The position numbers and the translations under genes are program-made. A DNA stretch of 64,000 nt from NCBI GenBank assembly GCA_964574815.1, contig CAZNPL010000008.1:62001-126000 (forward strand), read 5' to 3'. Below are positions 54,180 through 63,822 of the stretch, piece by piece; position 1 is the first letter of the stretch, and each line of letters opens with the position of its first letter. The notes under the pieces were generated by a model, which did no database searches, was not told where the DNA came from, and saw nothing but the letters and a program-made list of their open reading frames with translations. The stretch is from CAZNPL01 sp964574815 (lineage in GTDB: Bacteria; Planctomycetota; Phycisphaerae; UBA1845).

Positions 54180-55637
54180 CTAGGACAGCAGTTGGAGTAC
54201 CGCCTGTGGTTGCTGGTTGGCGATCTGCAGTGTCAACTGGGTGCTCTGGACCAGAATCTGCGCTCGCGTCAGCTTCGAAACCTCCTCGGCGATGTCGGCG
54301 TCGCGGATGCTCGACTCTGACGCCGCCACGTTCTCGAACTGCACCTGCTGGCTGTTGATGTTCTTCTGAATCTGGTTCTTTTGAAGGCTCCCCAGGCGTC
54401 CCCGCAGACTGGCGACTTGGTTGATGGCCTCGGAAACGATGCGCTGGGCGGCCAGAAAGTTCCCACTGGAACGTACGTCGTTGGTGCCGCCCGAACGCAA
54501 CGAACTGAGGAAGCCGATGACGGCATTACCCAGATTGCCCGTGGAAACGGAGTTGAAGCCCATGCTTAACTGCCCGTTGGTGTTCACCTCGGGCGTGATC
54601 TGAAAACGAGCACCGCCTCCAGTGATACTGTAGGTCGTGGACGAAAGCTGCGCGGCAAACTCGGGCGTCAAGAAGAGCGCCGTGTCCAGATTGGCCGATC
54701 GGAGAACGACACGTAGTCCGTCAGCGTTGGCCTGCTGCCCGTTCACCAACGCGAGAACATCTTCTCCGTTGTCGGTAACGGTCTCTCCGACGGTGCCGGC
54801 GATGAAGGCCGTGCCCGACAGCGATTTGACACTGACGAACTGCTTCGAGCCGTATTCGACCGAGTTGATCACTACGGCACTGGTGCCCGCTGCTGCACCG
54901 GCGGAAATGGTCGCGGATACGCCGACCATGGCCGTTGCTGTATTGATGCCCGTCACGACGTCCGCAATCGAAGTTCCGCTGGCGAAGCTTCGAACTTCGA
55001 CGCCGAGCGATCCCGCGATCTCGAAGGTCACCGCCGAATTCAAGCGGGTGGCGCCGTTGTAGTACGAGCCCCCGGTGAAGGTCAGGTGAGCCGTTTCGGC
55101 TGAACCGAGCACCTGGACGACTACCGGGGCGATGCCGTTGTCGGGGACGCGGGCCGAAAACGTCTCCACCGACGCGATGGCGCCCTGCTCCACGCCGGAA
55201 ATCGTGTAGCCGAGCTGCCCGTTGAGAAGTTTCTTGCCGCCAAAAGATGTTGTGTTGGCCACCCGGTCAATACTCTGAAGCAGCGAGTCGATTTCCAACT
55301 GGTTGGCGACGAGCTCGTCCTCCGTCATCGCCCCCTCGTTCGAGCTGCTCAACAACAGCGCGCGCAGGTCCAGCATCAGCGCAGACACCTCGTTCAGCGC
55401 CCCCTCGGCCGTCGAGATCACGTTCAACGCGCGCTCCGAGTTGCTGATCGATTGGGAGATCGCGCGAAGCTCGCTACGCAGCGTTTCCGACGCAATCAGG
55501 CCGGCGGGGTCATCCTTGCCCCGGTTGATACGCAATCCTGTGCTCAGCCGCTCCAGACGCGTATTCAGATCAAGGTTGTTCTGACGCAGTCTGCCTTGCG
55601 CCGTTAGCGATGGGATGTTCGTGTTGATGCGAGCCAT
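54180..55637 (-). CDS. fliC: Flagellin 1
   Basis: 485 residues. The N-terminal D0/D1 region (MARINTNIPSLTAQGRLRQN, LERLSTGLRINRGKDDPAG) and C-terminal D0 (VASLRGRLGSLQKNQIQ, ending IANQQPQAVLQLLS) are intact, so it should assemble. The middle holds a flagellin-IN type module (SIADVVTGINTATAMVGVSA). The start at 55637 has GGAGG five bases upstream. A paralogue lies 389 bp upstream on the same strand. No other flagellar genes are nearby. Confidence 0.92.
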   Translation of the reverse strand: MARINTNIPSLTAQGRLRQNNLDLNTRLERLSTGLRINRGKDDPAGLIASETLRSELRAISQSISNSERALNVISTAEGALNEVSALMLDLRALLLSSSNEGAMTEDELVANQLEIDSLLQSIDRVANTTSFGGKKLLNGQLGYTISGVEQGAIASVETFSARVPDNGIAPVVVQVLGSAETAHLTFTGGSYYNGATRLNSAVTFEIAGSLGVEVRSFASGTSIADVVTGINTATAMVGVSATISAGAAAGTSAVVINSVEYGSKQFVSVKSLSGTAFIAGTVGETVTDNGEDVLALVNGQQANADGLRVVLRSANLDTALFLTPEFAAQLSSTTYSITGGGARFQITPEVNTNGQLSMGFNSVSTGNLGNAVIGFLSSLRSGGTNDVRSSGNFLAAQRIVSEAINQVASLRGRLGSLQKNQIQKNINSQQVQFENVAASESSIRDADIAEEVSKLTRAQILVQSTQLTLQIANQQPQAVLQLLS

Positions 55638-55923
55638 GCCATCCTCCGTGATGACCGAGGGCCGAGTGTCAGACCCCACCAGTTTCCGCACGGCCGTGTG
55701 CGGCTATTGCGTTTGGACCGCCCCTTGCGGCGTTGCTCCTTCGAAGGCTGGGACAACCTTCGCGGGTGCCCGTGACGCTCGCGGCGGGCCGACCATCTCG
55801 GGCGACACTTTATCGCCCGTGGAACATAAAGCGATTTCGTCCGCGGTTGCCACTTGCTTTAGATAATTGCGTCCGAGAACGATCGATCCATTTATAGGAC
55901 CTCCGCGGCATGCATGGCTCCGA

Positions 55924-56017
55924 CTCAACCGGTTCCGATAAACGGAGCGAAATAGCAAGAAATGACCCGCGCCGGACATCAAGCCCGGCGCGGGCCGGTG
56001 TTATCGGAACGGTTGAG
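55924..56017. repeat. Nested inverted repeat between the flagellin genes
   Basis: Outer arms CTCAACCGGTTCCGATAA (55924-55941) and TTATCGGAACGGTTGAG (56001-56017) pair with a single bulged base. Inside is the hairpin described at 55966-55994. The right arm begins 10 bp after the stop codon of flagellin 2. The longer structure could stabilise the flagellin message. Confidence 0.75.
55955..55997 (-). terminator. Terminator-like hairpin of flagellin 2
   Basis: Ten-base perfect stem CCCGCGCCGG (55966-55975) with CCGGCGCGGG (55985-55994). On the minus strand it is followed by TCATTTCTTGC, a weak T-rich tail. It lies about 33 bp after the flagellin 2 stop. Confidence 0.65.
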
Positions 56018-56026
56018 CGACCGCGC

Positions 56027-57460
56027 TTACCCCAGCAATGCCAGCACGTTCTGAGGCGCCGCGTTTGCGAGCTGCAGAATCGATGTCGCCGAGTTCACGA
56101 GAATCTGCGACCGCGTCAACTCACTTGTCTCGCTCGCGAAGTTAGTGTCCCGAATGGCACTCTCGGCCGCCGCGGTGTTTTCGAAGGCCACCAGCATGGA
56201 GTTGATGGCCGGCCCCAGCGTGTTCTTTTGGAATGAGCCGATCCGCCCGCGAACCGTAGACACCTGATCAATGGCCTCCCGCACGATGCGCTGCGCGTTG
56301 GCAAGGTTGCCGCTGGTCAGCTCATTGGCCTGCCCCTTGCCCAGCGACGAAAGAAATCCTACGGCGGCGTTGCCCAGCGAGGCGGTTGAGATGCTCTGAA
56401 TGCCGAGCGTCTCCTGAGCTTGAAGACTCACGTCCTGGGCGATGTTGAACTTCGCTCCTCCGCCGGTGATCTGGAACGAGTCTGAACCCGCCACTGTGGC
56501 GAAAGCCTCCGACAACACCAGGTCGACCGACAAGGAGCCGGCTCGCACGGAAGCGTTCAGTCCGTCGACCGTCGCGGCCTGGCCGTTGATGTTCATCGCT
56601 CCGTCGACGCCCTCGTCTTCCAGAACTCCGCCGAAATCGAATCCGGTTGTGCCGTTAGTGAGCACGTCGACGGACACGAACCCCTTGGACCCGTAGGTGG
56701 TGCTCGCAAAGACCACCGCGTTCGTCCCGCCGGCTGAAATGCTCGCTGAGATTCCGGTCAGTTGCGTGCTGGCATTGACCGCATCCACGATGTCGGCCTG
56801 CGTGGCACCGGAGGCGAAGCTGATTGCCTCCGTCCCGAAGTTCCCGGTGAGCTCGAGCGTGACGGCTGTCGACAGCGATCCGTCGGCTGCGCCTCCGTAG
56901 CCGCTGACGAAGGCAAACTCTGAAGGGGTCACGACCTCGACCACCACGTTTCTCGACGCGTTATCGGGGATCTTCGCCCCGTTGATCCGAACGGAGTCGA
57001 AGTTGGCGGTCGACACGCCGGAAGTTGTGAAGTCGAAACCGCCGTTGAGAAGCTTCTTCTCACCGAAGACGGTCGTGTTGGCGAGCCGGTTGAGGGATGA
57101 CAGAATCCCGTCAATCTGCATCTGGTTCGCGGCCATCTCCTCTTCAGTCAGGGCGCCAACGTTGGCCGACCGGTCAACCAGATCCTCGAGATCCAACAAC
57201 AGCGCGTTGGCCTCCTGCAGAGCGCCCTCGGCGATGGCCATGATCGTGTCGGCCCGACGTGCGTTCTCCGTCGCCGCCGTCAGGTCAACCTTCGATGCCC
57301 GCAGAACTTCGGAGCCGATCAGACCGGCGGGATCGTCCTTGCCGCTGTTGATCCGCAAGCCGGTGCTGAGCCGTTCCAGCGAACGGTTCAGGGCCGCGTT
57401 GTTGCTCCCCAGAACCCGCCTCGCGATGAGCGATTCGATATTCGTGTTAATCCGAGCCAT
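56027..57460 (-). CDS. fliC: Flagellin 2
   Basis: 477 residues. D0/D1 (MARINTNIESLIARRVLGSN, LERLSTGLRINSGKDDPAG) and the C-terminus (VSTVRGRIGSFQKNTLGP, ending LANAAPQNVLALLG) are complete. The middle parallels flagellin 1 (ATQADIVDAVNASTQLTGIS) but differs clearly, so the two may coexist in one filament. GGGAGG lies nine bases before ATG 57460. No sigma-28 promoter of standard spacing was found upstream. Confidence 0.92.
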   Translation of the reverse strand: MARINTNIESLIARRVLGSNNAALNRSLERLSTGLRINSGKDDPAGLIGSEVLRASKVDLTAATENARRADTIMAIAEGALQEANALLLDLEDLVDRSANVGALTEEEMAANQMQIDGILSSLNRLANTTVFGEKKLLNGGFDFTTSGVSTANFDSVRINGAKIPDNASRNVVVEVVTPSEFAFVSGYGGAADGSLSTAVTLELTGNFGTEAISFASGATQADIVDAVNASTQLTGISASISAGGTNAVVFASTTYGSKGFVSVDVLTNGTTGFDFGGVLEDEGVDGAMNINGQAATVDGLNASVRAGSLSVDLVLSEAFATVAGSDSFQITGGGAKFNIAQDVSLQAQETLGIQSISTASLGNAAVGFLSSLGKGQANELTSGNLANAQRIVREAIDQVSTVRGRIGSFQKNTLGPAINSMLVAFENTAAAESAIRDTNFASETSELTRSQILVNSATSILQLANAAPQNVLALLG

Positions 57461-58128
57461 GTTCGTCAAACCTCCCAATGCAACGCTTTAGCGTCCGAGC
57501 GTGGCCTCCGCGATTGCCTTGATCGCGATGATGCTCTCGACTCGACCCTTGACACCGTTTCTTTTGACCGGCCCGCGACGACCTCACACGCCGGGAATGA
57601 CGTCCGAATTCGCCGACCAACGTCACGGGTCCCACCGCCCCCGTCCACTCACCCGGCCCGGCCCGAATAGCCGCCGCCGGTACAGTCGCCACAGACCATT
57701 GATGCGCAACATTCCGGACAACGGGCCTGCGTGCGACAGAGGTCGAATCGTCACCCCGATAAACGGCCTTTAAATTGATTTGGACCCTGTATCATGACGT
57801 TGAAAAAGCCTCGCGGGCTATGGGACCTCGGCGAATTCCCATAAAAAAACGATGCCCCGAAACGTGTTCCGGCCAGCGTCTTTACCGGACATCCGCACCG
57901 TAACGTCCCAATACCGATGCTGAAGTTTTTTTGTACTCAGAGCAAACCGGACCCGAAGCCGTCCATTCCGACGCCGCGTTTCTGAAACGCAGCGCCTGAC
58001 GAAGCTACCTTTGGGCACGGGCATCGTCGCAACGGGTACAGCTTATCAATGCGAATCAGTCGCGTCCGCAAAATTGGAGTCGCTTGAACGCCGCCCCGGC
58101 GATCGCAATGCGCCAGGGGAACCACGCT
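57461..58128. other. Intergenic region upstream of flagellin 2
   Basis: About 670 bp. It must carry the flagellin 2 promoter and the 3' end of the DUF2723 transcript. Two T/A-rich patches near 57840 and 57926 stand out. No gene, repeat or standard flagellar promoter was identified. Confidence 0.4.
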
Positions 58129-59634
58129 CTACCTCAGCAGGCGCCAGAGTGTCCCCTCACGCGTCCACGCCTCCCGCGCCCAGCCGCCGCCCTGACGCAC
58201 CGCAAAGACGGGCCGGTTTCGCAATGGCACGACAAGGCGTTGCCACGCACGAGGCCGGGCGTTGATGATTGTTATCTCTTCCCGGTTGAACAGGACATGC
58301 TTTGCATAACGCAAAGGGGCCGAATGATCCCACGTCGTGCAGATCACCGAGTCGCAAGGCAGCCCCGCGACGTTCGCCCCGTCGACAAAGTGCGTTGCGT
58401 CGGCGTTGCTCGCCCGCCGGCCTGGAGTGTCCAGAATCGTCCAGCCGGCAACGAGCACGAACAGGACTCCGCCGAGGATGGTTCGATTGTTGGATCCGTC
58501 ACGTGGAAACAAGGGACTCAGCATGACGCCGATGAGCACAGCTGTCGAGTAAAGCAGAGGCAGAAAGTCGCCGGCGGCGCCGTATACCCGATAAGCACAT
58601 ACGAACGCGATGCTTGAGACAGCCATGCCGGTGAGCAGGACACACCCCGTCCTGGACCTTTGCGACGTCAGCGCCGCTCCGCCGAGCGCCAGCAAGGTGA
58701 CGATCGCCAGCGAAATCGGACGGAGCGGGTTTTGATTTCGCAGCCATTGCAACCGCGACCGTATCCCCGACCAGCTCACCCCCACGTTCGAGCGAAACTG
58801 CTCCGCGCTCATGTGCCAGACGACGCGCTCAAACTTGGCCCCCGCGTTCCTGCCGATCCCCGGCAGACACGCGTACTCGATGTTGTAGTCTCTGATGTAG
58901 TTGTAAGCCGTTGCAGGTTGATCTCGGACCCACAGGTATCCGAACGAATACGCGGTGGGCGCAACGCCTAACAGAATGACAATAGCCGCCGACCGAACCG
59001 CTTGCGACTTCGACATCCCCCGCCGGCGAGCTGCCAACCACCAGCCCGCAACAAAAAAGGGCAGCGCCAGCACCACGGGAGGACGGTTGGCCAGCGCGAA
59101 CCCCAACAGCAGCCCCGCTGAAAAGAGATACCGGCACAGCCCGCGCCGAGCGTAGAGGATCAACAGATAGGCCGCGCCGGCCACCAGCGCAAGCGTCGGC
59201 ATGTACACCTCGGGCGCGATCAGGCCTGACCAGATACGCGGATGAACCGTCAACAGGAGACTCACCGCCGCGGCCGCCCAGGCGTTCATGCCGAGCTCGG
59301 TCTGCGTCATCGCGCAGAGCGCGATCACACAAAGGCCGCTCAAGAAGCACGCCAGCGTAACGCCGGACGCCGGTTCGAGCCCCGGCAGATATGTGAACAA
59401 GTGGCCAACGCTCACGTAACCGGGATAGCCCGGCGGATGCGTGATCCCCAGCGTCGCCGCGGCCAACTGCAAGCCCCCGGAATCGCCGAAGCAGATCCCC
59501 GGCGGCAGACGAGGCCATACCAGGACCCCGACGATGCAAACCGCCGCCAGTGCCGGTAGCAACTCGAGTACGCGCCGGCGCACCGGTTGAGCCTCAGGCA
59601 CGCCGTCCGCAGCAGGTGTTGCCGTCGATTTCAT
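58129..59634 (-). CDS. DUF2723 multi-spanning membrane protein
   Basis: 501 residues with about eleven membrane helices. The DUF2723 signature is clear near residue 50: FGDSGGLQLAAATLGITHPP followed by GYPGYV. Later motifs include IAPEVYMPTLALVAGAAYLL and LANRPPVVLALPFF. The family is related to GT-C type O-mannosyltransferases and is thought to use lipid-linked sugars. The short C-terminal periplasmic part (~410-500) is soluble. It appears to be a single-gene unit. Confidence 0.85.
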   Translation of the reverse strand: MKSTATPAADGVPEAQPVRRRVLELLPALAAVCIVGVLVWPRLPPGICFGDSGGLQLAAATLGITHPPGYPGYVSVGHLFTYLPGLEPASGVTLACFLSGLCVIALCAMTQTELGMNAWAAAAVSLLLTVHPRIWSGLIAPEVYMPTLALVAGAAYLLILYARRGLCRYLFSAGLLLGFALANRPPVVLALPFFVAGWWLAARRRGMSKSQAVRSAAIVILLGVAPTAYSFGYLWVRDQPATAYNYIRDYNIEYACLPGIGRNAGAKFERVVWHMSAEQFRSNVGVSWSGIRSRLQWLRNQNPLRPISLAIVTLLALGGAALTSQRSRTGCVLLTGMAVSSIAFVCAYRVYGAAGDFLPLLYSTAVLIGVMLSPLFPRDGSNNRTILGGVLFVLVAGWTILDTPGRRASNADATHFVDGANVAGLPCDSVICTTWDHSAPLRYAKHVLFNREEITIINARPRAWQRLVVPLRNRPVFAVRQGGGWAREAWTREGTLWRLLR

Positions 59635-59827
59635 CTCTGTGGATTGTCCGCGTAGCCACCCTCTGACGCGCTATGCACGACCGCATCACCGCCCGTCATT
59701 TCGGGCCTGCTTTAAGGATGTCCCGGATTTCGTGAGTGTCAACGCTCCGCTGAGTTCGGCGAGCCCAACGTCTTTCCCGGAGCCGGCGATGGCGCGGGGG
59801 CTTGCGTACCGTCTGCTGCAGACTGAC

Positions 59828-60337
59828 TCAACGTCCCGCGTCGCCCTCACCCCAGTGGCCACCTCTGGGGATCACCGCGATGTGTGAACCGGCCTGGTTC
59901 CAGCCGCCATGCTCACGGCGATAAACGTCCACCGACCTCAGGGGAATCGACCCCTCGCTTCCGTCGGGACCGCGATAGTCGTAGCGCGCCACGTAATAAA
60001 CCAGGGCGATGTCGCCGTAGATCTGCCCTTCCGTGTCGAGTAGCTCGTACCCGACACCCCGGAGGTTCTGCAGCGACTTCTCTGCGTTAGCCATGTACGC
60101 ATCGATGCCCCGCTCGATCTTGACGCTTGGCCCCTGAAAGCCGACCCAGTCGGGCGTGTGCATGCGGCGAAGCGCATCCCGATCCTGACGCAGGTACGCC
60201 CGGAAAATACCGTCAATATGTTCGAGAATCTCCAGGCGATGCTTTTCGGTGCTCGTGTTCACGTTCGTTTTCTCCAATGTGCACTTCGGCGCCGCAGCGC
60301 AGGTGACGGCCAACAAAACGAGGATTATCCGTACCAT
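59828..60337 (-). CDS. NTF2-like / DUF4440-type exported protein
   Basis: 169 residues. The N-terminus (IILVLLAVTCAAAPKC) is a signal peptide with cysteines that may make it a lipoprotein. The body fits the cone-shaped NTF2/SnoaL-like fold: EHIDGIFRAYLRQDRDALRR near 40, then MHTPDWVGFQGPS, GDIALVYYVARYDY and SVDVYRREHGGWNQAGSHIA. Members range from enzymes to ligand-binding proteins; no active site can be named. The AraC-type gene lies 60 bp upstream on the same strand. Confidence 0.75.
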   Translation of the reverse strand: MVRIILVLLAVTCAAAPKCTLEKTNVNTSTEKHRLEILEHIDGIFRAYLRQDRDALRRMHTPDWVGFQGPSVKIERGIDAYMANAEKSLQNLRGVGYELLDTEGQIYGDIALVYYVARYDYRGPDGSEGSIPLRSVDVYRREHGGWNQAGSHIAVIPRGGHWGEGDAGR

Positions 60338-60397
60338 AAGGAGTACGCTCCCTGCCGTTCATTTGAACAACGGGGAGTCTACGTCCTGCAGTGAGGA

Positions 60398-61312
60398 TCA
60401 CGCTTTCAGATTCTTGCTCGTTTCGAAATCGCCGGCCTCCGTCAGTTCACTGCGAACGGAGCTCGGGGAGTGACCGAATTCGCGGCGAAACGCGTCGCTG
60501 AAATGGCTGTGGCTGGAAAACCCCACCGAGAACGCGAGCCGAGTCAGGTCGGACTCGCCGTCGAACAACTGCTGTAGGGCAGCGCGGAGGCGCAACCGCG
60601 CGAGGTACTTGTGTATCGGTAGCCCGACCCATCGACGGAACAACCTCGCGAGATGAAACGGAGAGCTGTGGACCCGCCGGGCGATATCCGGCAGTGTGAG
60701 CGGTGCCGAGATGTCCTCCGAGAGCACGGCACGCGTGTCTTCCGCCAGCGCCCGGTGTGCCCTGCGCGTGTCAGGCCGCTCGCGACGCTCCGCTCGTTTG
60801 CCGAGGCGGGCGGCGTCGCGCGCCACCGCATCGAGAAGCCGCAGAGCGGATTCGTCGAGAACCAGCCCTCGCAACGCAGGATCCGTCCCCCTTACACTGC
60901 GAACCGCGGCACGAAATCGATACAGCAGCAGAGCCGTCGGAGATTGCAACGGGGCCCACGACGCCCGAAACGGTTCCTCAGGGTGATCGAGCACCGACGG
61001 ATCATACGCCGCAAACGCATCGGCCAGCACCGCCGGCGCGAACGACAACGACGTGCAGTCGTCACCGCCATCGATCGGATGGCTTACGCGGTACGGCTCG
61101 AACCGGCGGAAGAAGAGCGCTCCGCCGGCATCCGCGGCCGTCGTCTCCCGCCCCACGTGCCGCACGAAAAAGCCGGCTCTCGGAAAGACGATCTCATGGC
61201 TCGAAGTACATTCTTCCGAGCCGGGGCAGGAATCGTGCGGCCGGCAGCGCGCATCGACGGCGCACACGACTTCGCTTCGATACAACCGCTCCGTACGCAA
61301 CGCCTCTGACAT
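60398..61312 (-). CDS. AraC-family transcriptional regulator
   Basis: 304 residues. The N-terminal ~170 residues look like a cupin-type ligand domain (SHEIVFPRAGFFVRHVGRET). The C-terminal ~100 residues carry two helix-turn-helix motifs: LPDIARRVHSSPFHLARLFR and LTRLAFSVGFSSHSHFSDAF followed by RREFGHSP, the AraC signature. The ligand and targets are unknown; the NTF2-like gene downstream may be in its transcript. Confidence 0.9.
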   Translation of the reverse strand: MSEALRTERLYRSEVVCAVDARCRPHDSCPGSEECTSSHEIVFPRAGFFVRHVGRETTAADAGGALFFRRFEPYRVSHPIDGGDDCTSLSFAPAVLADAFAAYDPSVLDHPEEPFRASWAPLQSPTALLLYRFRAAVRSVRGTDPALRGLVLDESALRLLDAVARDAARLGKRAERRERPDTRRAHRALAEDTRAVLSEDISAPLTLPDIARRVHSSPFHLARLFRRWVGLPIHKYLARLRLRAALQQLFDGESDLTRLAFSVGFSSHSHFSDAFRREFGHSPSSVRSELTEAGDFETSKNLKA

Positions 61313-61430
61313 ACCTGCGGTGGCCTCTCGAGCCGATCAGGCGGACCAAACTGTTCAGTCCCACAACTCGCCTTGGAATCCTGCCGACCCGTTGATTGTG
61401 TATTATACGCGATTAGGTGCAGGCGAGCCG

Positions 61431-62153
61431 CTACGCCAGGACAAGTTTCGCGAGGTAGTCGCCGGTCTCCTCCCGCCGGATGATCTCGCAGCGCCACCCT
61501 GAGACCTCCGCCCGCTCGGTCAGGGTTTCAGGGTCAGCGTGCAGCCAGTCATAGTAGGGCCCGGCCAGACCCCGAAACTCGCACTGCGTGCGGATCTCCC
61601 CGAAGTAGCGGCCGGCATTCCGATTGGCGTCGAGATACGCCACGTTGCGCGGGTTGTTCGATACGCGAGCGTCCAGCGAGTCCAGCAAAATACAGCCGTC
61701 GTCGGCGAGCAGATCCCGGGCGCGGGACAGGAAACGATCAAGCCCGGCGATCGTCTCGGCAATGCCGACGCCGTGACACATCATCAGAACTGTATCGAAC
61801 GGTCCACCTGTGAAGTCGAAAACATCCGCACAACGAGCCTCGCCGACACCCCGTTTACGCATGATCTCGACGGCCTGCGGGCTGACGTCGATCGCCGTGA
61901 CGGGCAAGCCCCGCTCCTGAAGCACCAGGCTGTGCAGCCCGCTGCCCGCGCCGACGTCCAGCACATGCCCGCTGCAGCTCTCGAGGGCGGTCCGGTCGAT
62001 GGGCGATTCCGCGCGGGGGTCGCGGAAAAAATACGCAACCGGAATCGGCATTTCGTGGCCATCGTCCCGGCGAATGATCAATTGAGCATTCGCGTCGCCA
62101 TCGACAAACGCCTGCATGGCCAGGCCATACGGATCCATCGCCTTTGGGTCCAT
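61431..62153 (-). CDS. Class I SAM-dependent methyltransferase
   Basis: 240 residues. SAM motif I is VLDVGAGSGLHSLVLQ (~70), followed by the acidic VTAIDVSPQAVEIM (~92), VLMMCHGVGI and DDGCILLDSLDARV. The C-terminal part (EFRGLAGPYYDWLHADPETL) is conserved in character but gives no substrate. The N-terminus MDPKAMDPYGLAMQAF resembles methyltransferases of the type found in many planctomycetes. It is not EgtD by motif or size. Confidence 0.85.
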   Translation of the reverse strand: MDPKAMDPYGLAMQAFVDGDANAQLIIRRDDGHEMPIPVAYFFRDPRAESPIDRTALESCSGHVLDVGAGSGLHSLVLQERGLPVTAIDVSPQAVEIMRKRGVGEARCADVFDFTGGPFDTVLMMCHGVGIAETIAGLDRFLSRARDLLADDGCILLDSLDARVSNNPRNVAYLDANRNAGRYFGEIRTQCEFRGLAGPYYDWLHADPETLTERAEVSGWRCEIIRREETGDYLAKLVLA

Positions 62154-62437
62154 GTAGGTCTCCGATCAAAGGGCTGGAGCGACCGGCTGCAGTGTAGCAC
62201 TCCGCGCGGGCGGTGACGACAGTTCAGAGTGCAGCGAGATATGTCGTGCCAGCCTCTTTCTCCGGCTGTGTTTCAAGAAGTCAAGACCTTTTCCTTTCCT
62301 GGGCATGAGCGGCTGTGTATACTTACCTGTGAGACTGCATATCTACGAATGATCGGGCTCAAGCCATGGCCCTGGCGAGGTCCCACCGCCGGAAGTCGCG
62401 GGATTCGGGGGTACCGACTTGGGCAAGGAGCTTGGCG

Positions 62438-63721
62438 ATGCGCGTGACAACAATCGTACTGGGTGGGCTGCTGTTGCCGGCTCTCTCTGCATTCGGCCAA
62501 TCGTTCAACATCGACTTGGGGACGGCCGCGGGTGTCCCGTCGGACGACTATCCAGGTGCCGGACTGCCCGGTTTCTGGAATGCGGTGTCTGGAACCGAGC
62601 CCGACGCCATTGCTTTGATGGACTTGCATGGCGAAGCGACCGACGCCGTCTTCAGAGGTTACCGATCGCTGACGGGTTGCAGCGAGGCGGATCATCAGGA
62701 GACCGAGGCACAGGTCGCGTTCTTGCTCGATGATTTCGCCTTTCCGGCCGCATGCGCGGTCAACGCTTTCATGATTGAAGAGCTCCGAGACGGACCATAC
62801 GAGGTCGTCACGTACGGATGGTTACCGTTCAACGGCGAGTCCTACGTCGGCGTCACTCTTGGGACGGCTCACGATATATGCGGGAGTACTTCGAAGGGCC
62901 TGGGCGCTCGGTGGCGGGGCGGCTTGGTCGAGGGTGCGACACACGTCTGGCATACGGTAGAAGTTGTCGGCGGCGTGCTGAGTATTTGCTACGGTGGGGG
63001 CATTGCATGGACCGGCACAATCAACGGCGTGCAGCTCATAGAGGGGGCGCCGCCCCGAATCGTCCATGGCGTACTCGAGTCGTTTGAGGAGCACGCTTTC
63101 TCCGGCTACATCGATCCGCGAATGGAGAGTGATGACGGCGCAGACCTCAATCTGGGGCTTGACGAATTCACACTTGTCTTCAGTGAGGAGGTCCGCGACC
63201 TCGGGTCGGGCAATGGAGGCCGGCTCACCGCAGGCGCCTTCAGCGTTACTCAGACCGGTCTGGGGGCACCGCCCAACATCAAAGGCATCGAAGAGTTTAT
63301 CGAGACAGACGGCCGTCACCATGTCACGATCCTGCTCGACCGTATCATTGCGTTACAGGAGTGGACGACGATCCGCGCAGAGGTTGAGGATCTCGACGGT
63401 GTGCCCATTCCGAACCTTGGCGACCTGGGGCCAGGCCTGGACGAGCCGGATCGCATCGACGTGGGCTTGCTGCCCGGCGACGTCGATCAGAATGGCCAAG
63501 TGACGCCCCGCGATCTGATCTGGCTCCGCCAGATGCTGTCGGAAATTCGCGAGCCCGACAAAGGAATCGCCGGCGACTACATCGACATCGATCGCGACGG
63601 GGTCTGGCCGGAACCGCAAGACGTCCTTCGTTTCCGCCAGTTGATCTTGGGGACAACTCCGTGCTTTCCGCCTGGGGTGTGCGGTTGGGCAGGGGAGCAG
63701 ATGAATTCCCCCCGGCCTTGA
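62438..63721 (+). CDS. Secreted dockerin-containing protein
   Basis: 427 residues. ATG 62438 has AAGGAG eight bases upstream and opens a signal peptide (VTTIVLGGLLLPALSAFGQ). The body (~25-225) looks beta-rich with paired cysteines; a second region (~230-350) has FTLVFSEEVRDLGSGNGG. The C-terminus is a dockerin type I domain with two calcium loops: GDVDQNGQVTPRDLIWLRQM and DIDRDGVWPEPQDVLRFRQL. It would dock to a cohesin; the gene at 6927-8018 encodes a candidate cohesin-like domain. Confidence 0.75.
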   Translation: MRVTTIVLGGLLLPALSAFGQSFNIDLGTAAGVPSDDYPGAGLPGFWNAVSGTEPDAIALMDLHGEATDAVFRGYRSLTGCSEADHQETEAQVAFLLDDFAFPAACAVNAFMIEELRDGPYEVVTYGWLPFNGESYVGVTLGTAHDICGSTSKGLGARWRGGLVEGATHVWHTVEVVGGVLSICYGGGIAWTGTINGVQLIEGAPPRIVHGVLESFEEHAFSGYIDPRMESDDGADLNLGLDEFTLVFSEEVRDLGSGNGGRLTAGAFSVTQTGLGAPPNIKGIEEFIETDGRHHVTILLDRIIALQEWTTIRAEVEDLDGVPIPNLGDLGPGLDEPDRIDVGLLPGDVDQNGQVTPRDLIWLRQMLSEIREPDKGIAGDYIDIDRDGVWPEPQDVLRFRQLILGTTPCFPPGVCGWAGEQMNSPRP

Positions 63722-63822
63722 TCAGTCCGAATATACGGGCGGGTCCGGCCGCGCCACGCTGGTCGGGAATGGGCCGCCTGGTTATCCGTCGGAGACATGT
63801 CTTGGCGCGACAGGAGGGACGC

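Noticed and set aside
55638..58128. Sigma-28 promoters for the flagellins
   Set aside because: GATAA strings occur (for example near 55810 and 56003), but none has a TAAA at the standard 15-base spacing.
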